This document shows, piece by piece, positions 15,294 to 21,736 of a DNA stretch of 26,365 bases (the first letter of the stretch is position 1; every line of letters starts with the position of its first letter). This DNA is from CADEED01 sp036274075 (GTDB lineage: Bacteria > Pseudomonadota > Gammaproteobacteria > Steroidobacterales > Steroidobacteraceae): the NCBI GenBank assembly GCA_036274075.1, contig DASUGK010000081.1:1-26365 (forward strand), in the 5' to 3' direction. Position numbers and translations under genes: made by a program. The notes beneath the pieces were generated by a model, which was not told the origin of the DNA, did not search any database, and was given only the letters and a program-made list of their open reading frames with translations.

Positions 15294-16803
15294 CGGCCTT
15301 TGCCGGGCCGGCGGGCGCCGCGTCGGGCTTGGCCTCTTCGCGTGCGCTGGCGCGTTCGAGCGTGAGCTTGTACGCGACGTAGTACTTGAAGATGTTGCTG
15401 ACGTACTGCACGGTCTCGCGCCCCACGTCCTCGGCCACCACCAGCTCGACGTTGTTGAACCACTTGTTCGGGTCGAGGCCCTTCGCCGCGGTCTCCTTGC
15501 GCAGGCGCGCGATGCGGTTCGGGCCGGCGTTGTAGGCGGCGAACGCGAACAGGTGCCGGTTGGCGCGATCGATGCCCGGGTCGTCGAAGTACTGGTTGAC
15601 GAGGAAACGCATGTACTTCACGCCCGCGTGGATGTTGGGTTCCACCTGGTGGATGTTCTTGATGGCGACGTTCTTGTCGCCTGCCGTGGCCGGCATCACC
15701 TGCATCACGCCGATGGCGCCGACGGGGCTGCGCGTGCTCTGGTCCAGTTGTGATTCCTGGTAGCCCTGCGCCATCAGCAGCAGCCAGTCGAAATCGTACT
15801 GCTGGGCGTACTTCTGGAAATACGCGGTGAGCTCCTTGAAGCGGCGCATGTCTTCCTTGTTGGTGGCGCCTTTCGCCCAGCGCGTGTTCTTGAGGTAACG
15901 CTTGAGGATGACATTGCCCGTCATGGTGCCCATGCGGTTCTTCGCGACGAAGCCGTCGAGCGTCTTCTTGAGTTCGGGACTGTTCTTGCGGATGCCCCAG
16001 GCGAGCTCGGCGTTGGTGCGCAACGCGATCGCCGGCTGCGGCTGGATGTTGGTGAAGATCTCCTTCCAGAAATTCGCGACGTAGCTGTCGACCACTGTGG
16101 CATCGACCAGCCCCGCGTTGACCATCTCGAGGATGTCTTCGTCCTCGAGGTTTTCCTCCGCCGCCACGATCTGCACCGGCGGCTTGCCGGCGGCGGTGAG
16201 GCGCTTGTTCAGCTCCACGAGGCTTTCGTGGTAGGAGCTCGAGGGGCGCACGAACACCTGCCGCCCCGACAATCCATCGACGGTTGCGGGCGCCGCCACG
16301 CCGGGCGCGGTGACCAGGATCTCGCTGATGTTTTCGGCCGCGGGCGCCGTGAAGTCGGCCTGCTGCAGGCGTCCTGGCGTGATCGTGAGTCCGCCGGTGG
16401 CGATGTCGCCGATGCCCGCGGCCAGTGCCGGCAGCAACTTGTCACGCGCCACGGGAATGAAGATCACGCGGATGGGACGGGTCTTGTCCTTGTTCGACGC
16501 ATTGAGGAGTTTCTCGAGCTCCATGCCCATGTCGTAGGTGATGCCGCGCTGCTGTCCCTTGTCGACGAAGTAGAACGTCTTGCTGTAGACCACGAGCAGC
16601 CGCACCACGCGCTTGTCCGCGAGCACCGGGTAGTCACCCGTCCAGGTCGGCACACCTTCGGGAACCTTGGGCGGCGGCGGCGAGGGAGCCGCGGTTTCGA
16701 CGGCGGGTTTGGCTTCCGGCTCCTGGTTCGACGCGGAATCGCAGCCAGCGAGGCCGAGCAGGCAGAAACCGGTGACCAGCGCCGCGCAAGACTTGGTGTG
16801 CAT
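15286..16803 (-). CDS. MltF-like membrane-bound lytic murein transglycosylase lipoprotein
   Basis: A 505-residue lipoprotein (lipobox LAGC, Cys21). After a proline-rich linker, residues 65-300 form a periplasmic solute-binding-like domain. Residues 335-480 form the SLT transglycosylase domain, with catalytic Glu350 in YQESQLDQ, GAIGVMQVMP (362-371) and AYNAGP (423-428). The order binding-domain then SLT defines MltF, which cleaves peptidoglycan glycan strands to leave 1,6-anhydro ends. The binding domain is thought to regulate activity. It is divergent from the ArsC-like operon and convergent with the glycine-zipper gene. Its ribosome site is weak. All catalytic features look intact. I give no gene symbol because the protein is MltF-like rather than proven MltF. 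Confidence 0.9.
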   Translation of the reverse strand: MHTKSCAALVTGFCLLGLAGCDSASNQEPEAKPAVETAAPSPPPPKVPEGVPTWTGDYPVLADKRVVRLLVVYSKTFYFVDKGQQRGITYDMGMELEKLLNASNKDKTRPIRVIFIPVARDKLLPALAAGIGDIATGGLTITPGRLQQADFTAPAAENISEILVTAPGVAAPATVDGLSGRQVFVRPSSSYHESLVELNKRLTAAGKPPVQIVAAEENLEDEDILEMVNAGLVDATVVDSYVANFWKEIFTNIQPQPAIALRTNAELAWGIRKNSPELKKTLDGFVAKNRMGTMTGNVILKRYLKNTRWAKGATNKEDMRRFKELTAYFQKYAQQYDFDWLLLMAQGYQESQLDQSTRSPVGAIGVMQVMPATAGDKNVAIKNIHQVEPNIHAGVKYMRFLVNQYFDDPGIDRANRHLFAFAAYNAGPNRIARLRKETAAKGLDPNKWFNNVELVVAEDVGRETVQYVSNIFKYYVAYKLTLERASAREEAKPDAAPAGPAKAAT

Positions 16804-16974
16804 GCGCGTTCTCTAACAACGCAGCGCTGTTGCGGAAATGGGACTTAGAACCTACCGCTGCATTGCACTCGCATTCGCTGACACCGGGCCCCTGAATGGG
16901 CTTACACGCACGCCGAGACGCGGATGGCTACCGAGCCGCGCGGCGAAACGCAGAATCCGCGGGCCGATTTCGCC

Positions 16975-16980
16975 AAGGAG
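16975..16980 (+). promoter_or_regulatory. Ribosome binding site that sets the ArsC-like start
   Basis: AAGGAG lies six bases before the ATG at 16987. An upstream in-frame ATG at 16924 has no such site and would add 21 polar residues unlike the family N-terminus, so 16987 is preferred. Confidence 0.75.
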
Positions 16981-16986
16981 AAGGCC

Positions 16987-17487
16987 ATGGAAGGCCAGCC
17001 ATTCCGAGTGTTGTTCCTGTCGCGGCGAAACTCGGCGCGCAGCATGATGGCCGAGGCCATCGCCAATTCCATCGGCCATGGCCAGTTCGAGGCGTTCAGC
17101 GCGGGCGTACGTCCCGCGACACGGGTCGATCCCGTGGCCGTCGAAGTGCTGCAGCACGCCGGCCTGGATGTTCCCGATCACCTGCCGCGCCACGTGCGCG
17201 AATTCAGCGCCCCGGATTCACCGCCGTTCGACTTCGTCGTCACGTTGAGCGACACACCGGCCGGCGAAGCGCCGCCTACGTGGCCGGGGCATCCCATCAC
17301 CGCGCACTGGCGCTGTGCCGATCCCGAGCAGTTCCACGACGAGGGCGAACGGCGCCTCTCCCTGGCGCGCATCCGCGCCGAGCTGGAGCGGCGCCTGCGC
17401 GTGTTCGCCAATCTACCGGTGAATTCCCTGGACCGGATCAGCCTGCAGGCGCAGGTGGACGCGCTCGGAGATTCCGCGTCGGGATAA
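16987..17487 (+). CDS. ArsC/low-molecular-weight phosphatase-fold protein lacking catalytic cysteines
   Basis: A 166-residue protein of the ArsC/low-molecular-weight tyrosine phosphatase fold. Its P-loop reads VLFLSRRNSARSMMAEAI where active relatives have VLFLCxxNSARSxMAE, so the nucleophile is Ser12 and the loop arginine Arg18 remains. The second redox region reads VTLSDTPAGEAPPTWPG in place of CDNAAGEACPxWPG, so Ser88 and Pro96 replace the two resolving cysteines. The only cysteine is Cys110 in HWRCADP, next to the conserved HW..ADP acid motif. Arsenate reduction by the known thiol relay is therefore excluded. A regulatory or binding role, or a changed hydrolase, is inferred. It heads a three-gene run, 10 bases before the flavoprotein gene. 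No other ars gene is present. Confidence 0.82.
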   Translation: MEGQPFRVLFLSRRNSARSMMAEAIANSIGHGQFEAFSAGVRPATRVDPVAVEVLQHAGLDVPDHLPRHVREFSAPDSPPFDFVVTLSDTPAGEAPPTWPGHPITAHWRCADPEQFHDEGERRLSLARIRAELERRLRVFANLPVNSLDRISLQAQVDALGDSASG

Positions 17488-17497
17488 GATAGGGGCC

Positions 17498-18652
17498 ATG
17501 ACAGTTGGCGCACAGGCGGCGGTGCAGGAACTGCTGCCGCTGATCACCAGCTCACGCGACGAAACCGAGTCGCAACGACGCATCGCGGCACGCGTGGTCG
17601 AGGCCCTGCGTGCCTCGCGCCTGTGCCGCATTGCATTGCCGATGGAGCTCGGTGGACTCGAATTGCCGCCGGGCGACGCGTTGACCCTGTACGAGCAGCT
17701 TTCCGCTGCCGAAGCCTCGGTCGGATGGATCGTCTGGAACAACGCGCTGCCGTGTTACTTCGGCCGCTTCTTCGCGCCCCGAGTGCGCGCCGAGATCTTC
17801 GGCGATCCACAAGCCCTGTACGTGGCATCCACCAGGCCCAGCGGGCGCGCGGCGGTGGAGGGCGGTTCATTCCGCGTCAATGGCCGCTGGTCGCTGGTGT
17901 CGGGATGTGAACTCGCCGACTGGCTGGCGCTGCGCTGCGTGATCGAGGAGAACGGCCAGCCGCGCATGCTGGCGCCCAACGTGCCCGAAGTGCGCATGGT
18001 GTGGTTCCGGCGTGCGGAGCTGGAGATCCTGGACACCTGGTACACGGGTGGGCTGCGCGGGACCGGCAGTCACGACGTGGTCGTGAAGGACGCGCTGGTG
18101 CCTCGCACCCACACGCTTTCTCCCATCGATGGCAGCACCCTCGCGGGCCCGATGGGCCGCGTGCCCATCGTTTGCACGATGGCGGCGGGTTACGCCGCAC
18201 AGCTTCTCGGCCTGGGGCAGGCCTGCGTGGATGCGCTGGTGGCGCTGTCGAAGAAAAAACCCGCGATCGACCCCGGCCCGGCACTCGGAGAACGGCCGGC
18301 GGTGTTCGCGGCCATTGCGGAACACGGAGTCCGGCTGGCCGCCGCGCGCAATCACCTGCACGACAGCGTGCGCAGACTGTGGGAGGCCTCCATCGCCGGT
18401 CCCGCGACTCCCGCGCAGATCGCCGAGGTGTTCAACGCCGCGCATCATGCAATGGCACAGGGCCGCGCCGCGGTCACCGCGATGTATGCCCTTGCAGGGG
18501 CCAGTGCGCTGTACACGAGCTCGCCGCTGGAGCGCATCCACCGCGACATGCACGCCATGGCGGCGCACGTGATCTCGCAGCCCATGTGGGTCGAGGACAC
18601 CGGGCGCGTCCTGCTGGGTGCCAAGCCGACGAACCCGCTCTACCTGGTGTGA
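17498..18652 (+). CDS. Acyl-CoA-dehydrogenase-fold flavoprotein, likely group D monooxygenase-like
   Basis: A 384-residue protein with the three-part acyl-CoA dehydrogenase fold. It has an N-terminal helical domain (about 1-105), a beta domain (about 106-210, with FRVNGRWSLVSGCELADWL and GTGSHDVVVKDALVP), and a C-terminal four-helix domain. The hallmark RGTGSHDVVV and the C-terminal IHRDMHAMAAHVI match the HsaA/DszC/HpaB-like group. That group uses reduced flavin and oxygen to hydroxylate aromatics or heterocycles instead of dehydrogenating acyl-CoA. No flavin reductase partner gene is adjacent. The start follows AGGGG and lies 10 bases after the ArsC-like stop. The TraB-like gene starts 12 bases after its stop. 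Substrate unknown; an aromatic or steroid-type ring is plausible. Confidence 0.8.
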   Translation: MTVGAQAAVQELLPLITSSRDETESQRRIAARVVEALRASRLCRIALPMELGGLELPPGDALTLYEQLSAAEASVGWIVWNNALPCYFGRFFAPRVRAEIFGDPQALYVASTRPSGRAAVEGGSFRVNGRWSLVSGCELADWLALRCVIEENGQPRMLAPNVPEVRMVWFRRAELEILDTWYTGGLRGTGSHDVVVKDALVPRTHTLSPIDGSTLAGPMGRVPIVCTMAAGYAAQLLGLGQACVDALVALSKKKPAIDPGPALGERPAVFAAIAEHGVRLAAARNHLHDSVRRLWEASIAGPATPAQIAEVFNAAHHAMAQGRAAVTAMYALAGASALYTSSPLERIHRDMHAMAAHVISQPMWVEDTGRVLLGAKPTNPLYLV

Positions 18653-18664
18653 TCCAGGCGCTGC

Positions 18665-19696
18665 ATGCGGCGTATCCACTTCTTCATCGTCGCTGTCCTG
18701 CTGGGGTCTTCCGCCGCGGCGCGATCGCCGCAGGCCGAGCCGCCGGGGGATTCGCCCATGGAAGAGGTGGTAGTCACCGGGGAATTCCCGGGGCCCGGCC
18801 TGTGGAAGGTGACGCGCGCCAACGATCCCGCCGGACACGTGTTGTGGATCGTCGGCGATCCACCGCCCTTGCCGAAGCGCATGAAATGGAAATCCCGCGA
18901 GGTCGAGGCCGTCGCCGTCAGCGCGCAGGAAATCCTCATGGATGCTTCGGTGAGCATGAAGCCCGACGAGGAGATCGGACTCTTCAAGGGGCTGTCGCTG
19001 CTGCCGTCGGTGCTCAAGGCGCGCAAGAATCCCGGTGATGCGACGCTGCGCTCGCAGGTGCCCGCGGACGTCTACGAGCGCTGGCTGGTGCAGAAGAAGA
19101 AATTCCTCGGCTCGGATGGCGGCGTCGAGAGGTGGCGCCCGCTGTTCGCGGCGGACAAGTTGCGCCGCGAGGCCTTCGACGACCTGGGGCTGCGCGAGAG
19201 CGGCATGGTGTGGGACGTGGTGGGCAGGCTCGCGAAGAAGCACAAGATCAAGACCACGCGGCCGAGCGTGCCGTTCACCTTTCCCACCGAAGGCCTCAAG
19301 GACAGGATCAAGGAGTTCTCGCGCCAGCCGCTCGCGGACCAGGAATGTTTCGCGACCACGCTGGACCTCACCGAGGCGCTCTCGGACACCGTCACGCAGG
19401 AGCGGCGCGCCCGCGCCTGGGCCACCGCGGACCTCGCGACGCTGGAAAGCCTGCCACCGTTGCCGAATCCTTTCCTGCCTTGCGCCATGGCCTTGCTGGC
19501 CACCGACTTCGCGAAGCAGGTCATTCCCGCCGACATCCGCGAGCAGGTGTACGCGTTGTGGATAGACGCCGCCGGGAAGTCGCTGGAAGCCAATCAAACT
19601 ACCCTGGCGATCGTGCCGCTGGCCAAGCTCACCCGCGAGGGCGGCTACCTCGAGCGCCTGCGCGCCAAAGGCTACCTGGTCGAACCACCGAAGTGA
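18665..19696 (+). CDS. Divergent exported TraB/GumN-family protein
   Basis: A 343-residue protein with a signal peptide (about residues 1-19). A short segment, MEEVVVTGEFPGPGLWKVTR, follows, and then a TraB/GumN (erythromycin-esterase/Tiki-related) domain. The usual opening is LWKV...SHLLGTIH, which holds a metal-binding GTxH. Here it is HVLWIVGDPPPLPKRM, so that motif is missing. The rest, such as WKSREVEAVAVSAQEILMD and the C-terminal LTREGGYLERLRAKGYLVE, keeps the family layout. Canonical members are thought to be metal-dependent proteases; this one probably is not. The EVVVTG stretch resembles the N-terminal motif of TonB-dependent receptors. It is the third gene of the run beginning at 16987. 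Confidence 0.72.
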   Translation: MRRIHFFIVAVLLGSSAAARSPQAEPPGDSPMEEVVVTGEFPGPGLWKVTRANDPAGHVLWIVGDPPPLPKRMKWKSREVEAVAVSAQEILMDASVSMKPDEEIGLFKGLSLLPSVLKARKNPGDATLRSQVPADVYERWLVQKKKFLGSDGGVERWRPLFAADKLRREAFDDLGLRESGMVWDVVGRLAKKHKIKTTRPSVPFTFPTEGLKDRIKEFSRQPLADQECFATTLDLTEALSDTVTQERRARAWATADLATLESLPPLPNPFLPCAMALLATDFAKQVIPADIREQVYALWIDAAGKSLEANQTTLAIVPLAKLTREGGYLERLRAKGYLVEPPK

Positions 19697-19698
19697 CA

Positions 19699-19710
19699 AT
19701 GGGTCCCCAT
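19699..19710. repeat. GGGTCCCC short inverted repeat between convergent stops
   Basis: ATGGG, TC, CCCAT fills the 13-base gap between the stops of the TraB-like and DUF3313-like genes. The word resembles the GGGGTC/GACCCC hairpin at 7359-7379 and the GGGGAC words at 2288-2320. A two-base loop makes it a poor RNA hairpin. Confidence 0.3.
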
Positions 19711-20375
19711 CAATTCGTGAGGGTTTCGTCGCGCTCGGTCTTGGCGATGTTGATCGCCGAGCGCGTGTAACGCGCGGCGTTGGCGAAGGCGATGCGCGCC
19801 TCGGCGATGTGATTCACCAGCAGCAGCTCGCGCGTCTCGCGCCCCGGCTCGTAGTCGATGACGCGGCCGACGGTGACACCGCTCGCGGCGTCGCGCATCT
19901 CGACCACGAGGGTCATCGAGCCGGCATTGCGCACGTAGGTACGCGCGCCCGGCGTGCTGCCGGCATCCGGCGCCGTGATCTCCAGCTCGGTGATCGCCGG
20001 TGCGATCAGCAGCACATCCTTCGCGGGCGTGTCGGTGAGTTCGAAGCCACCGCGCTGCACCAGTTCGGCGATCATCTCCTCGTGAAACGCCTCGACCAGG
20101 TCGTTCGCGATTTTCTCGCGCTCGGAGGGCTTGAGGCCCGTGTCCAGCCGGTCGAGGCCCTTCCGATCCCAGTTCTTCCGGAAGGCCACGGTTGACGGCA
20201 GCAGCATGACGCGCCGGTACTGCGCAAACGTGGCATCGGGAAGCCGATACACGCCGGCCTTGCGGCTCGACGGCACGCGTACCAGCCCATCCTCGGTCAC
20301 GTCACTGACCGGCTGCGCCGACGCGACGGCGGCCAGCATCACCAGGCCCAGGGACAGCTTGCGCAGCAGCGACAT
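19710..20375 (-). CDS. Exported DUF3313-like protein
   Basis: A 221-residue protein with a signal peptide (residues 1-20, ending AVASA). The mature region has the DUF3313 pattern: an early YRRVMLLPSTVAFRKNW strand, the helix SEREKIANDLVEAFHEEMIAEL, then LLIAPAITELEITAPD, followed by SMTLVVEMRDAASGVTVGRVID. The family is envelope-located and has no settled function. It lacks the lipobox seen in many relatives. The frame is open 45 codons further upstream, but AAAGGAG at 20381-20387 and the signal peptide fix the start at 20375. It is transcribed away from the RND pump genes and may share their promoter region. Confidence 0.75.
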   Translation of the reverse strand: MSLLRKLSLGLVMLAAVASAQPVSDVTEDGLVRVPSSRKAGVYRLPDATFAQYRRVMLLPSTVAFRKNWDRKGLDRLDTGLKPSEREKIANDLVEAFHEEMIAELVQRGGFELTDTPAKDVLLIAPAITELEITAPDAGSTPGARTYVRNAGSMTLVVEMRDAASGVTVGRVIDYEPGRETRELLLVNHIAEARIAFANAARYTRSAINIAKTERDETLTN

Positions 20376-20380
20376 CAGGG

Positions 20381-20387
20381 CTCCTTT
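20381..20387 (-). promoter_or_regulatory. Ribosome binding site that sets the DUF3313 start
   Basis: AAAGGAG on the minus strand lies five bases before the ATG at 20375 and rules against the longer upstream frame. Confidence 0.75.
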
Positions 20388-20466
20388 GGTGTCAGTGTAC
20401 GACGTCACCCCGAGGGGCGAACGCGCGCCTCGTCGATTCTGACAACGGAACTTCCATGGTGCGTGA

Positions 20467-20489
20467 CTATCCCTTTGGTGGGATAGAAT
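20467..20489 (+). promoter_or_regulatory. Inverted repeat over a -10-like box upstream of the RND genes
   Basis: CTATCCC (20467-20473) and GGGATAG (20480-20486) are perfect inverted copies six bases apart. The right arm overlaps TAGAAT (20484-20489), a good -10 box for the pump operon. No clear -35 box is seen. A repressor or activator binding here is a natural guess, as RND operons are usually controlled by TetR- or MarR-type regulators, but none is encoded in the window. Confidence 0.5.
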
Positions 20490-20539
20490 GCCGCGCCTCA
20501 GGCGGGGCACACTCCAGCGTCGCCGGCATCAAGAAGAAC

Positions 20540-21721
20540 ATGCAATCACGAGTACAGCTGATATCAGCGGCTGTGGCCGCCCTGTTTGTCGCCGCGTGCG
20601 CCCAGGAAGCACCGCCACCCGAATATCCTCCGCCCGAGGTGGGCGTGATCGTCGTCCGCGCGCACGAAGTGCCGCTGGTGCGCGAGGCCTCGGGCCGCCT
20701 GGCGCCCACGCGCGCTTCCGACGTGCGCGCCCGCGTGGCAGGCGTGGTGCAGAAGCGTCTTTACAAGGAAGGCAGCATGGTCAAGGAAGGCCAGCCGCTG
20801 GTGCAGATCGACCCGGCCCCGTTCCAGGCGCAACTCGCCGCCGCGCAGGCCAACCTCGAACAGGCCGAGGCCGCGGCCAAGAACGCCAGCGTCACGGCGG
20901 CGCGCAACCGCGAGCTCAACAAGCAGCAGCTGGTGTCGCGCAGGGAACTCGACGATTCCGAGGCACTGGAGCGCACCACGGCGGCACAGGTGTCCGCGGC
21001 CAAGGCGCAGCTCCAGACCGCGCGCATCAACCTCGGCTACGCCAACGTCACGGCCCCGATTTCGGGACGCGCCGGCCAGATGCGCGTGCTCGAGGGCGCG
21101 CTGGTGGGGCAGGGCGAAGCCACGCTGCTAACTACCGTCGAGCAGGTCGACCCGCTCTACGTGTTCTTCGACCAGCCGGCGTCGGACTTCGAACGCCTGC
21201 AGCGCGCCCAGGCTGCCGGCCAGGTCACCATCGCGCAAGGCAACCAGGCCGAGGTGCGAGTGATCCGCGCCGACGGCAGCGAATATCCGCACAAGGGAAC
21301 GCTGAGTTTCTCGGATTTCAGTGTGAATCCCACCACGGGCGCGGTGGCCTTTCGCGGCGTGGTTCCCAACCCCGACCGGCTGCTGCTGCCGGGCATGTAC
21401 GTCAACGTGCGCCTCACCGCCGGCGTGCTCAATCGCGGCTTCGAAGTGCCGCAGCTCGCCGTGCAGCGCGATGCCCAGGGCGCGTACGTGCTCACGGTGG
21501 GCGCCGACGGCACCGTGGCCGCCAAGCGCGTGGACGTGGTGAGCTCGGTGGGTGCGAACTGGGTGATCGGTGGCGGCCTCGATGACGGCGACCAGGTGAT
21601 CGTCTCCGGCCTGCAGTTGTCGCGGCCCGGCATGAAGGTCGTGCCGAAGCCGGCCGAGTCGGTCGCGCCCGCGGCAGAAGGCCAGTCGCCCGAAGCCCAG
21701 GCGCCTGCCGCGTCCAACTAG
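20540..21721 (+). CDS. RND efflux periplasmic adaptor lipoprotein (AcrA/MexA family)
   Basis: A 393-residue membrane fusion protein. The signal ends in a lipobox (FVAAC), so it is anchored in the inner membrane. Regions in order are a lipoyl half (RVAGVVQKRLYKEGSMVKEGQPLVQID split around the hairpin), an alpha-helical hairpin (about 95-165, AQLAAAQANLEQAEAAAKNA), and the second lipoyl half (INLGYANVTAPISGRAG). A beta-barrel (VEQVDPLYVFFDQPASDF) and a membrane-proximal domain follow. It would link the RND pump to an outer-membrane channel. The frame extends 28 codons upstream, but the ATG at 20540 gives the normal signal peptide. The pump gene starts 15 bases after its stop. A Gln/Pro/Ala-rich tail ends the protein. 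Confidence 0.93.
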   Translation: MQSRVQLISAAVAALFVAACAQEAPPPEYPPPEVGVIVVRAHEVPLVREASGRLAPTRASDVRARVAGVVQKRLYKEGSMVKEGQPLVQIDPAPFQAQLAAAQANLEQAEAAAKNASVTAARNRELNKQQLVSRRELDDSEALERTTAAQVSAAKAQLQTARINLGYANVTAPISGRAGQMRVLEGALVGQGEATLLTTVEQVDPLYVFFDQPASDFERLQRAQAAGQVTIAQGNQAEVRVIRADGSEYPHKGTLSFSDFSVNPTTGAVAFRGVVPNPDRLLLPGMYVNVRLTAGVLNRGFEVPQLAVQRDAQGAYVLTVGADGTVAAKRVDVVSSVGANWVIGGGLDDGDQVIVSGLQLSRPGMKVVPKPAESVAPAAEGQSPEAQAPAASN

Positions 21722-21736
21722 GGAACCCCGCTCCGG

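Noticed and set aside
14400..15300. 292-codon frame over the end of the kinase and the glycine-zipper gene
   Set aside because: Its second half is the real glycine-zipper protein, which starts at 14721 with GGGAGG and a signal peptide. The first half is a shadow of the kinase ATPase domain.
16924..16986. 21-codon extension of the ArsC-like protein
   Set aside because: A good ribosome site lies just before 16987, and ArsC-fold proteins begin directly at the first strand leading to the P-loop.
17867..19699. 610-codon frame on the minus strand
   Set aside because: It lies opposite the flavoprotein and TraB-like genes. The product shows no recognisable motif and has the Arg/His-rich composition of an antisense shadow.
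20376..20510. 45-codon N-terminal extension of the DUF3313-like protein
   Set aside because: AAAGGAG and a signal peptide place the start at 20375. The extension overlaps the pump promoter and is unlike the family.
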